Shown: positions 48,565 through 57,987 of the stretch, piece after piece
Numbering within the stretch: the first letter of the stretch is position 1
How the letters are laid out: the number at the start of each line of letters is the position of its first letter
Assembly (NCBI RefSeq): GCF_014190805.1
Contig: NZ_JACHVQ010000004.1
Location: 124,001-188,000 of the forward strand
Length of the DNA stretch: 64,000 nt
Origin: Flexivirga oryzae
GTDB lineage: Bacteria > Actinomycetota > Actinomycetes > Actinomycetales > Dermatophilaceae
Reading direction: 5' to 3'
The notes under the pieces: generated by a model
The model's input: the letters and a program-made list of their open reading frames with translations, nothing else
The model's database searches: none
What the model was told of the DNA's origin: nothing
Program-made: the position numbers and the translations under genes

Positions 48565-50589
48565 TCAGCGGCGACGCAGCGCCATCGCAGCCCCGGCTCC
48601 GACGATCGCGAGCAGCGCCGCACCACCGGACAATCCGCCGACGAGCGGCCAGTTGGTGTGCCCGGAATCGTCCGCGACGGGCACACCGCCCGCCTCGGTG
48701 CCCACCGCCCGCACCGAGCCGGCGGAACTGGCCGGAGCGGTCGAGGTCGACCCGCCCGAGTTCGACGAGGACGGCGCGGTCGACGACCGTGAGCCGGTCG
48801 AGCCGCTGGTCGGCGGAACCGGCGAGGTGGACGTGTCCGTGGCGGCCGCACCCGTACCCGGCCGGACGCCCTCACCGGCCGCGAAGCGCGGTGCATCTTG
48901 ACCCGGCCGGCCCGTTGTCGCCACCTGGAGGTCGACCTTCAACGGCGTGCGCACCGTGTCCGTACCGCTGGTGGTGGTGCTCAGCCCGACGACCACGTAG
49001 TAGTCGCCGGCGACCGAGCTGCCGACCGCTCGATCCGAGTAGGAGGTGCGGTTGCGCAGCCGGATCGGGACGGTGGTGGCCGCCACCCGGGCGCCGTCGT
49101 CGTCGAGCAGACGCTGGTGGGACAGTGTGCCGAGATCACCCTTGGGCATTCCGTCGACGGAAGTGGCACTCGCCATGCCACCGACCGGCGACAGGATGTC
49201 GACGTTGAACTCGCGGATGCTCGACGTCTTGTAGGCCGGGTTCTGCTCGGCGGTCGCCACTGCCTGGACCTGTTGGCCCCAGGTCGCGGACACCTTGAAA
49301 AACTTCAGCTCGCCCGGGATGAGCTCGAGGTTCGTGCTGGTGCCGGGCGTGAGCCGGGTGGCGGTGGACAGTCCCGTGCCGCCGACGCTGGTGCCCTGCG
49401 GATCCTGGGTCGGCATGGGCTGCCACGTGGCCGAGGTCGACCGGTCGTCACCCTTGAGGATCGAGCTGTTCGTGGGTTCGGGGGTCTCGATGACGCTCAG
49501 CTGCATCGGAGTGCCCGATGCATCGTCTCCCCAGTTGGTCTGCTCGATCTTGAGGATGAGGTCGTCGGTGTGACAGGCGGCTTTCCAGCTGTAGGTCGCC
49601 GCGGTCGACAGGGATCCGGTCAACAGGTCCCGCGACGATTTGCCGAAGCCGATGGACATCGGCCACACCGAGCCGCAGGACGTGCCGTCTGCTGTCGACA
49701 CCGACAACTGCAACTGACTGTCCTCGACCTTGGGGCGACTCGTGATGCCGATCAGGAAATCGCTGTTCGGCATGGTGTGCTTGAGGTGGTAGTACTTGGC
49801 GGTCTCGCCGTCGGCGGGGACTGTGTCGGTCCACCGCCCCGCGCCGATCTCCGGGGCGCCACTGCTCGTCGGCGTGCCGGTGATCTTCTTACCTGAGATC
49901 GAGAACGGTTGCGCTGCACGGGTTCTGGTCGTCTCGAGTGCCTCGGTGAGACCGGTCGTGTCCGATGCCGGGAAGTACTTGCCGCCGGTCGCCGACGCGA
50001 TGCAGCTCAGCTGCTTGCGCGCCTTGTCCCCGACCTTGAAGCCGACGACGTCGACGCGCAGATCGATGCCCTTGGCGGCGAGTTCCTTGGCGGTGTCGCA
50101 CGGGTCTGGCGAGCACGTCGACTCTCCGTCGGAGACCAGCACGATCGATCGCTGGCCGGTGGTGCCGAGGTCTTTCGCCGCCTGTTGCAGTGCGTATGCC
50201 GTGGGCGTCTGGCCCTTGGGGGAATAGCGCTTGACCGCGGACTTCAGGGCGGCCCGGTCCAGCGGCTGCACCGGAACCACCTGTTGACTGTCGGAACACG
50301 CCTGGCGGGTGTCCTTCCCGGGTGGCGCGGTGGCGCCATACACCCGCATGCCGACCTGGGTGCTGTCCTGCATGCCGTCGATCATCGTGGTCAGCGCCTG
50401 TCGGGCGTCATGGATCTTGCTGTGTCCGTCACCCGCCGGGTCGGCCATGGATCCTGAGGCATCGAGCAGGATTTCAAGCCTTCCGGTGGATGGCTCGACG
50501 GCGTGGGCGGCGGGCGCGGCGACTGCGGAGGCGCTCGCCGCGAGAGCACAGATACCGAGCGCGGCGAGGGCTGGATGTCGGGTTCGCAT
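48565..50589 (-). CDS. Surface von Willebrand factor A domain protein
   Basis: A 674-residue secreted protein: Sec signal (1-30), vWA domain (35-220) with MIDAS residues in LLDASGSMAD and VSDGEST, beta-rich middle, then a Ser/Thr/Pro-rich linker and a C-terminal hydrophobic anchor followed by ALRRR. It binds divalent metal and probably a protein or polysaccharide partner at the cell surface. GGAGGA precedes ATG 50589. Similar vWA proteins accompany type VII or kinase loci in Actinobacteria, but the ligand is unknown. Confidence 0.8.
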   Translation of the reverse strand: MRTRHPALAALGICALAASASAVAAPAAHAVEPSTGRLEILLDASGSMADPAGDGHSKIHDARQALTTMIDGMQDSTQVGMRVYGATAPPGKDTRQACSDSQQVVPVQPLDRAALKSAVKRYSPKGQTPTAYALQQAAKDLGTTGQRSIVLVSDGESTCSPDPCDTAKELAAKGIDLRVDVVGFKVGDKARKQLSCIASATGGKYFPASDTTGLTEALETTRTRAAQPFSISGKKITGTPTSSGAPEIGAGRWTDTVPADGETAKYYHLKHTMPNSDFLIGITSRPKVEDSQLQLSVSTADGTSCGSVWPMSIGFGKSSRDLLTGSLSTAATYSWKAACHTDDLILKIEQTNWGDDASGTPMQLSVIETPEPTNSSILKGDDRSTSATWQPMPTQDPQGTSVGGTGLSTATRLTPGTSTNLELIPGELKFFKVSATWGQQVQAVATAEQNPAYKTSSIREFNVDILSPVGGMASATSVDGMPKGDLGTLSHQRLLDDDGARVAATTVPIRLRNRTSYSDRAVGSSVAGDYYVVVGLSTTTSGTDTVRTPLKVDLQVATTGRPGQDAPRFAAGEGVRPGTGAAATDTSTSPVPPTSGSTGSRSSTAPSSSNSGGSTSTAPASSAGSVRAVGTEAGGVPVADDSGHTNWPLVGGLSGGAALLAIVGAGAAMALRRR

Positions 50590-50713
50590 GGTTCCTCCAG
50601 GTGTTTCCAGTAGTAATCTTCATCACTACAGACGTAACCATGCCTGGTTTGGTTTCCGATCGTCAAGAGTTTTCTCTAGGCTGTTCCCGGCGCGTCGAAG
50701 GAGGAGTCGAACG

Positions 50714-51241
50714 GTGGAGGATCTCGTGGCCAACCAGCAGAGCCAGGCGCAGTTGTACGGCGCGCCGCTCGCGACAGTCATCGAGGGCATCGGACACAAC
50801 CTGGGGCTCACCCAGGGCCGGATCGCGCAGGTGCTCGGACTCTCGGCGCCGATGCTGTCGCACCTGGTGAGCGGGCGACGGGTGAAGATCGGCAATCCGA
50901 TGGCGCACGCCCGGCTGACGCAACTGCGGTCGCTCGCCGAAGACGTTGCGAGCGGCCGGGTTTCGCCCGAACAGGCCGCTGCCGTGGTGCCGCAGATCGC
51001 GGCCAGCCAGGACAGCTGGACCACGTCGCACTCACTCGCCGCCGCGGCGGCGCCCGACGAGACGACGATCGTCCGGGACGTGCAGGAACTCTTCCGGGCG
51101 GTCGCCGACGCCGCCGACTGGCTCGCCGCGGCGGAGACCGTCGCGGCCGACCACCCGGCGATCGCCGAAGTGCTGCGGGTCTACGGCGCCTCCCGCACCG
51201 CGACGGCGCAGGAACACTGGCACCGCGTGCTCGACCACTGA
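50714..51241 (+). CDS. Helix-turn-helix DNA-binding protein
   Basis: A 175-residue protein. Residues 25-60 (GLTQGRIAQVLGLSAPMLSHLVSGRRVKIGNP) form a Cro/XRE-like HTH. The rest is Ala-rich helical, perhaps for dimerisation. GTG 50714 has GGAGGAG 7 bases upstream. It is divergent from the vWA gene (124 bases apart), so it may regulate it. Family not otherwise recognised. Confidence 0.75.
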   Translation: MEDLVANQQSQAQLYGAPLATVIEGIGHNLGLTQGRIAQVLGLSAPMLSHLVSGRRVKIGNPMAHARLTQLRSLAEDVASGRVSPEQAAAVVPQIAASQDSWTTSHSLAAAAAPDETTIVRDVQELFRAVADAADWLAAAETVAADHPAIAEVLRVYGASRTATAQEHWHRVLDH

Positions 51242-51292
51242 GCTCGGGTGGCGGTCGGCGCGGCATACCGTGTCGGCGGCCGCCGTCGGCGG

Positions 51293-51298
51293 TAACGT
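51293..51298 (+). promoter_or_regulatory. Leaderless -10 box of the TDT transporter gene
   Basis: TAACGT fits TANNNT; its last T lies exactly 7 bases before GTG 51305. Confidence 0.5.
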
Positions 51299-51304
51299 CA
51301 GCGC

Positions 51305-52354
51305 GTGGTCACCGTCGCGCACGGTCCGGTTCGGGCATCCGTCAGCAGGTTGTCACCCGGCTACTTCGCCCTCGTGATGGCGACCGGGATCGTTTCGGCC
51401 GGTCTGCGCCTGGACGGCGCCGACTGGCTGTCCGACATCCTGCTGATCATCGGCGGCATCGCCTTCGTCGTGCTGATCGTGCTCAATCTGTGGCGATTCG
51501 CGCAGTTCCGCACGCAGGCGGTGGCCGACTTCTTCAATCCGCAGCTGTCCTTCGGCTACTTCACGTTCGTGGCCGCCGCCGGGGTGCTGGCGTCGGGCGT
51601 CGCGACCCACGGGATCCTGTCGCTGACCCTCGCGCTGTTCATCGCCGGCTTCGGCGCCTGGATCCTGCTCGGGTATGCCGTGCCGTGGGCGACGATGCTG
51701 GACCGCGGGCATCGGTCGACGGTGCGCAACGCGAACGGCTCGTGGTTCCTGTGGGTGGTCTCCAGTCAGTCGGTGGCGTCGATGGCCGCCATCCTGGAGC
51801 GGCACCTGCACTCGGCGCAACATCTGTTCGCGATGTTCGCGGTCGTCGCCTGGTCGGTCGGCGTCTTCCTCTATGGGGCCGAGAGCATGCTGATCGCGCT
51901 GCGCGAGATGCTCTACGACGCGGACTTCGCACCGTCGTACTGGGTGTGCATGGGTGCGGCGTCGATCACCGTGCTTGCGGGGTCGGAGATCCTCGCGTCA
52001 CCGGGTTCGACCATCGTCAGCAACATCACGCCGATGCTGGATGCCGCGACCATCGTGTTCTGGTCGTTCGCGTCCTGGCTGTTGCCGATGCTGATCCTCG
52101 CGTTCTGCTGGCGCCATTTCATCCGTCGCGTTCCGCTCACCTACGACAGTGCGCTGTGGAGCATGGTCTTCCCGTTGGGGATGTATGCCGTGGCCTCCGT
52201 GCACCTCGGGGAGGTCGAGGAACTTCCCTGGGTCCTCGGCATCGGGCGCGTCGAGCTGTGGCTCGCCTTCGCGATCTGGTGCCTCGTCTTCATCGGGTTC
52301 TTACGGCACGTATGTCGAATCCTGTTGCGGGAGAACCCTTCTCCGGTGGGCTGA
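51305..52354 (+). CDS. TDT-family (TehA/SLAC1/Mae1-type) anion transporter
   Basis: A 349-residue membrane protein with about ten spans and the family start LSPGYFALVMATGIVS. Family members carry dicarboxylates, tellurite-related anions, sulfite or chloride. Nothing in the neighbourhood narrows the substrate. Monocistronic, with a leaderless-type start. Confidence 0.85.
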   Translation: MVTVAHGPVRASVSRLSPGYFALVMATGIVSAGLRLDGADWLSDILLIIGGIAFVVLIVLNLWRFAQFRTQAVADFFNPQLSFGYFTFVAAAGVLASGVATHGILSLTLALFIAGFGAWILLGYAVPWATMLDRGHRSTVRNANGSWFLWVVSSQSVASMAAILERHLHSAQHLFAMFAVVAWSVGVFLYGAESMLIALREMLYDADFAPSYWVCMGAASITVLAGSEILASPGSTIVSNITPMLDAATIVFWSFASWLLPMLILAFCWRHFIRRVPLTYDSALWSMVFPLGMYAVASVHLGEVEELPWVLGIGRVELWLAFAIWCLVFIGFLRHVCRILLRENPSPVG

Positions 52355-52470
52355 GGTCGCCTCGGCGCTTTCGGTCCGGACGCTGGGGTGTGGGAAGGGG
52401 GCGCCCCTGGAACATCACGCGATTGTTGCAAACCGGAGACATTCGGCGGAATTCCCACACAATCAGCGCG

Positions 52471-52491
52471 TGCGCCATATCGTGTGGCGCA
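52471..52491. promoter_or_regulatory. Inverted repeat upstream of the amino acid ABC operon
   Basis: TGCGCCA and TGGCGCA are perfect 7-bp arms around TATCGTG, 62 bases before the binding-protein start. TATCGT in the centre could be the -10 box, so a repressor here would block RNA polymerase. Regulator unknown. The rest of the 198-base gap holds nothing recognisable. Confidence 0.45.
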
Positions 52492-52552
52492 ATGGACGAG
52501 GCACACCCTGGACCTCGCCACTGCCGTTCGCTGCCGGAAGGAATTCCACATC

Positions 52553-53443
52553 ATGGCATTCACACGTACTCTCAGCATCGCAGGTGCGATGGCCATCGCT
52601 GCCTCCCTGGCGGCCTGCGGGTCCAGCTCGGGAGGCTCCGGCGGATCCGGTTCGCAAGCTGCGGGAGGTGGTGGCAGCTATGGCAACTGCAAGATCACCA
52701 GTAAGGCCAACTCGATCAAGATCAAGCCCGCCGTCGCCGACACGTTGACCGTCGAGACGACGCTGCCTGCACAGGGGTGGTGGAACGGCACGACGGCAGA
52801 CTCGATCAAGGACGGTTACGAGTACTGCATGGCGGCCGAGCTGGCCAACATGGCCGGCCTGAAGCACCTGAAGATCAAGGCGGTGTCGTTCGATCAGCTC
52901 GTCGCAGGCCACACGAGCAACTTCGACCTCGCGCTCGCGGAGATCTCGATCACGCCCGAGCGTGCCAAGGTGGTCGACTTCTCCAAGCCGTACTTCGACT
53001 CCAACATCGGTGTGCTGACCAAGAAGGGCGCGGGCATCACCGCCGACAACATCAAGGGCAAGCGGTGCGCGGCGTACTCCGGCACGACCTCGGTGGACTT
53101 CTTGAAGAACAAGCTGAAGTGCAAGTCGCAGAAGGTCTACCCCGACTCGCAGACCCTCTATCAGGGTGTCCTGTCGGGCCAGACCGACGTCGCGTTGCTG
53201 GACACGGCGATCGTGCTGGCGGAGGCGAAGCAGACCGGCGGCAAGCTCGAGGTGCCGGGACAGTACAAGACCGGTGAGAAGTACGGCGCGATCTACCCCA
53301 AGGGTTCGGCCAACGAGAAGGCCCTCGACAAGGGCATCACCACCCTGCTCAACGACGGAACGCTGAAGACGCTGTCCAAGGACTACCTCGGACCGGCCTT
53401 CGGTGGCGACCCGTCGGCAGTCCCGGTGTGGTCGCTGAAGTGA
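52553..53443 (+). CDS. Polar amino acid-binding lipoprotein of an ABC transporter
   Basis: A 296-residue protein with a lipobox (SLAACGS, Cys about 22), a Gly/Ser linker and an SBP_bac_3 domain (LAEISITPERAKVVDFSKPYF is the typical core). It captures a polar amino acid such as glutamate, glutamine or arginine outside the membrane. First of three genes with the permease and ATPase. Ligand not determined. Confidence 0.9.
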   Translation: MAFTRTLSIAGAMAIAASLAACGSSSGGSGGSGSQAAGGGGSYGNCKITSKANSIKIKPAVADTLTVETTLPAQGWWNGTTADSIKDGYEYCMAAELANMAGLKHLKIKAVSFDQLVAGHTSNFDLALAEISITPERAKVVDFSKPYFDSNIGVLTKKGAGITADNIKGKRCAAYSGTTSVDFLKNKLKCKSQKVYPDSQTLYQGVLSGQTDVALLDTAIVLAEAKQTGGKLEVPGQYKTGEKYGAIYPKGSANEKALDKGITTLLNDGTLKTLSKDYLGPAFGGDPSAVPVWSLK

Positions 53444-53477
53444 GTGCTTCCGTAGGGCGAGCGCTGGACGGGCGACG

Positions 53478-54572
53478 ATGAGTTCTCACGCACTCGTTCG
53501 GGACGACGTCCAGTCGGCGCCGGAGCCGAGCCCGCCGCAGAAGGTGGCGGGCTCGGCGGTTGTCGCACTGGTGGTGGACATCATCGGCATCGCGCTGATG
53601 CTGTATGCCGTGAAGCTGCTGCGCGACTACAACGACGACAACGCAGCAGCCACGGTCGTGGCGGTGATCCTCGTTCTCGTATCCCTCTACCCGCTGTGGC
53701 CCACGATCCAAGGATTCGCGGGGGCATCGAAGCGCGCCGGCCTGCTCCGCGACAAACAGGTCGTCGCGGCCCGTCGCGTCGCCGCCCGCGGCCGCGAGGA
53801 TGCCGCCATCGGCATGGGTTACGGAGCGGCCGTCATCATCGTTGGCGGAGTGCTCTGGTTGGCGATGACCAACTCCGGGGCGGTTGCCGACACCTTCCTT
53901 CGGGTGGACGCGTGGAAGCAGTCGTTCAGCGAACTGATCCAGGCCTTCTGGATCAACATCTGGGTTGCGATCGTGTCCTTCATCCTGGTGCTGATCTTCG
54001 GGCTGCTCCTCGCGATCATGCGCATGCTGCCCGGCCGGGCCGGTGCGCCGCTGCGGCTCATCGCCACCGTCTATTGCGATGTGTTCCGGGCGATCCCGGC
54101 CATTGTGACCGTCATGCTGGTGGCCTTCGGCGCAACGCTGGCGTTCACCTTCACGCAGACCTGGAACCTCGCCTGGCTCGGTGTCGTCGCGCTGACGATG
54201 ACCTACTCGGCGTACGTCGCGGAGGTCTATCGGGCGGGTCTGGCCTCGATCCACCCGAGTCAGGGTGCCGCGGCGCGCTCGCTGGGACTCAGCTACGGCC
54301 AGACGCTGCGGGCGGTGCTCGTGCCGCAGGCTGTTCGGCGGATGGTCCCTCCGCTGATGAACGACTTCATCAGCCTGCAGAAGGACACCGCCCTACTGTC
54401 GGTCGCCGCGATTCCGGAGGTACTGCAGGTGGCGAAGTTGTGGGAGTCCAAGCTCTACACTCTGGCACCGGTGACCCTGGCGGCGGTCTTCTTCATCATC
54501 GTCACCATCCCGCAGGCACGCTTCGTCGACTACCTGATCAATCGGGATGCAGCAAAGCGGGCGGGTGGTTGA
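53478..54572 (+). CDS. Polar amino acid ABC transporter permease with extended N-terminus
   Basis: A 364-residue protein. The last ~220 residues are a HisM/GlnP-type permease (coupling loop GAAARSLGLSYGQTLRAVLVPQAVR). The first ~140 residues add three more membrane segments (two at 28-75, one at 115-135), more than the usual 220-residue permease. Such extensions occur in actinobacterial amino acid permeases. The ATPase starts 1 base after the stop. Confidence 0.9.
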   Translation: MSSHALVRDDVQSAPEPSPPQKVAGSAVVALVVDIIGIALMLYAVKLLRDYNDDNAAATVVAVILVLVSLYPLWPTIQGFAGASKRAGLLRDKQVVAARRVAARGREDAAIGMGYGAAVIIVGGVLWLAMTNSGAVADTFLRVDAWKQSFSELIQAFWINIWVAIVSFILVLIFGLLLAIMRMLPGRAGAPLRLIATVYCDVFRAIPAIVTVMLVAFGATLAFTFTQTWNLAWLGVVALTMTYSAYVAEVYRAGLASIHPSQGAAARSLGLSYGQTLRAVLVPQAVRRMVPPLMNDFISLQKDTALLSVAAIPEVLQVAKLWESKLYTLAPVTLAAVFFIIVTIPQARFVDYLINRDAAKRAGG

Positions 54573-54573
54573 G

Positions 54574-55317
54574 ATGGCCTTCCTGGAGATCAAGGACGTC
54601 CGAAAGGCATACGGACACAACGAGGTGCTCAAGGGTGTCTCGATCGATGTCAACCGCCACGAGGTCATCTGCCTGATCGGTGCTTCGGGCTCCGGCAAGT
54701 CGACGCTGTTGCGCTGCGTCAACCAGTTGGAGCAGGTCAACGGCGGCGAGATCCTCATCGAGGGCGACACCGTCACCGGCGCCGGGGTCGACCTGAACCG
54801 GTTGCGCCGCGATGTCGGCATCGTCTTCCAGAGCTACAACCTCTTCCCGCACATGTCGGTGCTGAAGAACGTCATGCTCGCACCCACCATGGTGGGCGGG
54901 GTGGACTCCAAGACGGCTCGTGACAAGGCGATGACCCTGCTGGACTCCGTGGGTATGGCGGAGAAGGCGAACGCCTATCCCGACATGTTGTCCGGTGGTC
55001 AGCAGCAGCGCGTCGCGATCGTGCGCGCGCTCGCGATGGAACCACGCATCATGCTGCTGGACGAGATCACCGCGGCGCTCGACCCCGAGCTGGTCGGTGA
55101 CGTGCTGGAGATCGTGCGGGAGCTGGCCAACGACGGGTTGACGATGCTGCTGGCGACCCACGAGATGGGCTTCGCCAAGGAGGTCTCGAGCAAGGTGTGC
55201 TTCCTGGAGCAGGGCTCCATCCTGGAGATGGGCCCGCCGAAGGAGATCTTCGAGAACCCCCGCGAGGAGCGCACCCAGCAGTTCCTCAGCCGGGTGGTGA
55301 AGTCCGGCCGCCTGTAG
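54574..55317 (+). CDS. Polar amino acid ABC transporter ATPase
   Basis: A 247-residue GlnQ-type ATPase: Walker A GASGSGKST, Q-loop VFQSYNLFPHM, signature LSGGQQQRVAIVRAL, Walker B IMLLDEITAALDP, switch ATHEM. It completes the transporter with the two upstream genes. A nested inverted-repeat element follows the stop. Confidence 0.92.
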   Translation: MAFLEIKDVRKAYGHNEVLKGVSIDVNRHEVICLIGASGSGKSTLLRCVNQLEQVNGGEILIEGDTVTGAGVDLNRLRRDVGIVFQSYNLFPHMSVLKNVMLAPTMVGGVDSKTARDKAMTLLDSVGMAEKANAYPDMLSGGQQQRVAIVRALAMEPRIMLLDEITAALDPELVGDVLEIVRELANDGLTMLLATHEMGFAKEVSSKVCFLEQGSILEMGPPKEIFENPREERTQQFLSRVVKSGRL

Positions 55318-55348
55318 AACCTGGCCCGGACGGACCGCCGCACTCACC

Positions 55349-55430
55349 GCCGAGAGGCCCAGCAAATACCGAGAGGCCCAGCAATTCAGCTCGAATTCCT
55401 GGGCCTCTCGGTGTGTATGTGAGCCTGTCG
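55349..55430. repeat. Nested inverted-repeat element C at a convergent junction
   Basis: Forward words GCCGAGAGGCCCAG (55349) and ACCGAGAGGCCCAG (55368) are 19 bases apart; reverse words CTGGGCCTCTCGGT (55399) and GTGAGCCTGTCGC (55419) are 20 apart. The inner stem is 14 perfect base pairs (55368-55381 with 55399-55412), with GAATT repeats in the loop. It lies between the ABC ATPase and the convergent Fe-S gene. This is the clearest copy of the family. Confidence 0.75.
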
Positions 55431-55438
55431 CTACTCAG

Positions 55439-55537
55439 CTACCTGGCGCGACGCGGCTACCTGGCGCGACGCGGCTACCGCGCTACTCCGCCACCGCGCG
55501 CTACTCCGCCAGCGCGGGCTACCGCGGCGATCGCGGG
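55439..55537. repeat. Degenerate 18-bp tandem repeats
   Basis: CTACCTGGCGCGACGCGG occurs twice in a row (55439-55474), followed by diverged CTACTCCGCCASCGCGSG units up to the stop codon of the minus-strand Fe-S gene. Between element C and that gene nothing else is visible. Possibly a slippage product of the gene's own Ala-rich 3' end. Confidence 0.7.
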
Positions 55538-57808
55538 TTACTCGGCGGCTGCGGGCTCCTTGCCACGGCGGACGGCGGCCAGCAGCAGGTTGGCGACGTC
55601 GACGACCTCGACCTCTTCGCGGGCGTTGCCGTCGGACTGCTCGGCGGTGAGACCGTCGGTCATCATCACCCGGCAGAACGGGCAGCCGATCGCGATGCGG
55701 TCGGCGCCGGTCGCGACGGCCTCCTTGGTGCGGTTGAGGTTGATCCGCGAGCCGAGCTTCTCCTCCATCCACATGCGTGCACCGCCGGCGCCGCAGCAGA
55801 ACGACTTCTCCCGGGAGCGCTCCATCTCGCGGTATTCGACACCGGGCAGCGCGCCGATGAGCTCCCGCGGCGGTGCGTAGACGCCGTTGTGCCGGCCCAG
55901 GTAGCACGGGTCGTGGTAGGTGACGGACGCACCGGTCGATGCCGCGCTGTCGCTGTGGTCGGCCTCGTCCGGGCGGGCGACCGGCACCAGGCGCTTCTCC
56001 CGCACCAGCTTGTTGAGCAGCTGGGTGTGGTGCAGCACCTCGTAATCGCCTCCCACCTGGGGGTATTCGTTCTTCAGCGTGTTGAAGCAGTGCGCGCAGG
56101 TGACCACGATCTTGGTCGCACCGGCCTCGTTGAGCGTCTCGACGTTCTGCGTCGCCAACGCCTGGAAGAGCATCTCGTTGCCCGCGCGGCGTGCCGGGTC
56201 ACCGGTGCATGCCTCGCCGTCGCCGAGCACGGCGAACGAAACCCCAGCGGTGTCAAGCAGTTCCGCGACCGCACGGGTCGTCTTCTTCGCGCGGTCCTCG
56301 TACGCGCCGGCGCAGCCGACCCAGAACAGGTAGTCGACCTCGGACAGGTTCTCCACGTCCTGGCCGAAGACCTTGACCTCGAACGGCAGGCCCTTGGCCC
56401 AGTCCAGGCGGGCCCGGGCCGCCATACCCCACGGGTTCTGTTTGCCTTCGAGGTTCTTGAAGAGCCCGCCGAGCTCGGACGGGAACGCCGACTCGATCAG
56501 CGTCTGGTAACGGCGCATGTCGACGATGTGGTCGACGTGCTCGATGTCGACCGGGCACTGTTCCACGCAGGCACCGCAGGTGGTGCACGACCACAGCACG
56601 TCCTCGTCGATGATCGCGTCGGCGTCACCCAGCGGGTTGTATGCCGTCAGCGGCGCGGCCTCGTCATACCCGGTGGCACCGATCAACGGGATCTCCATGA
56701 TCGGGTTGTCCGGTGTCGCCGGACCGGTGCCTGCCGCCGCCTTGGCCGCCGTCAGGTATGGCGCCTTGGCGTGTGCGTGTTCCCGCAGGCTCATCATCAA
56801 CAGCTTCGGCGACAACGGCTTGTCGGTGTTCCAGGCCGGGCACTGCGACTGGCAGCGGCCGCACTCGGTGCAGGTGGAGAAGTCCAGCAGACCCTTCCAG
56901 GTGAACTCCTCCACGGCCCCGACACCGAACGTCGCGTCCTCGTCGAGGTCTTCCAGCAGTTCCATGGTGACCGGCTTGCCGTCGACCGTCATCGGCTGCA
57001 GCGCGCCCAGGGAGGTGCGGCCGTCGGCGTGCCGCTTGAAGAAGATATTGAAGAACGCCAGGAAACGGTGCCAGGCGACACCCATGGTGATGTTGCGGGC
57101 CAGCACGATCAGCCAGGTCATCGCGGTGATGATCTTGACGGTCGAGATGACCACGATGAGCGCCTTCACGGTGCCCAGGTCCAGGTGGTGCAGCCAGCCG
57201 CCGTACCAGGCGGTCAGCGGGAAGTGCAGGGCGTTCGCGGCGCCCTCGCCCTCGTACTTGCCGATCGCGTACTCCAGGCCGCGCAGCGACAGCACGCAGA
57301 TGATCTCGATCAGGATGACCAGCTCGACGAAGTAGGCCTGCCAGAAGGTCGACCCGAAGAACCGCGAGCGGCGGCCGTCCTGCCCGGCCGAGCGGGCCGG
57401 GTGCTTGTCGCGGCGGTTCCAGATCAGCCAGCTGATGCCGATCAGTCCGGTCCAGCCCAGTAGCTCCACGACCCAGTCGAACAGTACGAAGTTGCCGATG
57501 ATCGGCAGCGTGAAGGTCGGGTCCCACACCTGGAAGTACGACGCCAGCACCGCCAGCGACAGGATGAGGAAGGAGATCATCGTCACCCAGTGCGCCATCG
57601 CCACGATCGGCAGGCGCGACATCCGGGTGTGCCCGAAGATCTCCCGGACCAGGGTGCCGACGCGGCGGCCCTTGCGGTCGCCGCGGTTCTCCGGACGACC
57701 CAACTGGAAGGTCGCGATGAACTCGCGAATGGCAGGGATCGCGAGCGCGATGCCGATGACGGTGATGCCGAGAGTGATCACCGCGGCGACGATCTGCAGA
57801 GCTGACAT
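55538..57808 (-). CDS. Membrane-bound Fe-S oxidoreductase (heterodisulfide reductase-like)
   Basis: A 756-residue protein. Residues 1-290 hold about six membrane spans with His residues of the nitrate reductase gamma/HdrE type. Two ferredoxin sites (CTECGRCQSQCP about 325; CTTCGACVEQCP about 435) and two CCG-type domains (CAHC ... CCGAGGARMWMEE) follow, as in HdrD. It probably passes electrons between quinone and an unknown thiol or flavoprotein partner; mycobacteria have a similar protein. ATG 57808 has TAGACT 8 bases upstream, fitting a leaderless start. Monocistronic. Confidence 0.88.
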   Translation of the reverse strand: MSALQIVAAVITLGITVIGIALAIPAIREFIATFQLGRPENRGDRKGRRVGTLVREIFGHTRMSRLPIVAMAHWVTMISFLILSLAVLASYFQVWDPTFTLPIIGNFVLFDWVVELLGWTGLIGISWLIWNRRDKHPARSAGQDGRRSRFFGSTFWQAYFVELVILIEIICVLSLRGLEYAIGKYEGEGAANALHFPLTAWYGGWLHHLDLGTVKALIVVISTVKIITAMTWLIVLARNITMGVAWHRFLAFFNIFFKRHADGRTSLGALQPMTVDGKPVTMELLEDLDEDATFGVGAVEEFTWKGLLDFSTCTECGRCQSQCPAWNTDKPLSPKLLMMSLREHAHAKAPYLTAAKAAAGTGPATPDNPIMEIPLIGATGYDEAAPLTAYNPLGDADAIIDEDVLWSCTTCGACVEQCPVDIEHVDHIVDMRRYQTLIESAFPSELGGLFKNLEGKQNPWGMAARARLDWAKGLPFEVKVFGQDVENLSEVDYLFWVGCAGAYEDRAKKTTRAVAELLDTAGVSFAVLGDGEACTGDPARRAGNEMLFQALATQNVETLNEAGATKIVVTCAHCFNTLKNEYPQVGGDYEVLHHTQLLNKLVREKRLVPVARPDEADHSDSAASTGASVTYHDPCYLGRHNGVYAPPRELIGALPGVEYREMERSREKSFCCGAGGARMWMEEKLGSRINLNRTKEAVATGADRIAIGCPFCRVMMTDGLTAEQSDGNAREEVEVVDVANLLLAAVRRGKEPAAAE

Positions 57809-57987
57809 AAGGGTCAGTCTATCGGTGGCTACTCGCCAGTAACTTCCTGCCTGCGTCTCGCGCGAGCGCGGAGCCGTTTGCGCACGCAATAACGACCTGT
57901 TGGAATATGCATAACCGGTCCCGGAGTTGGACCGTTCATGGCCGGACGACGACGTCCGGCGCGACCCGGCAGACGGAAGGCAACGAC

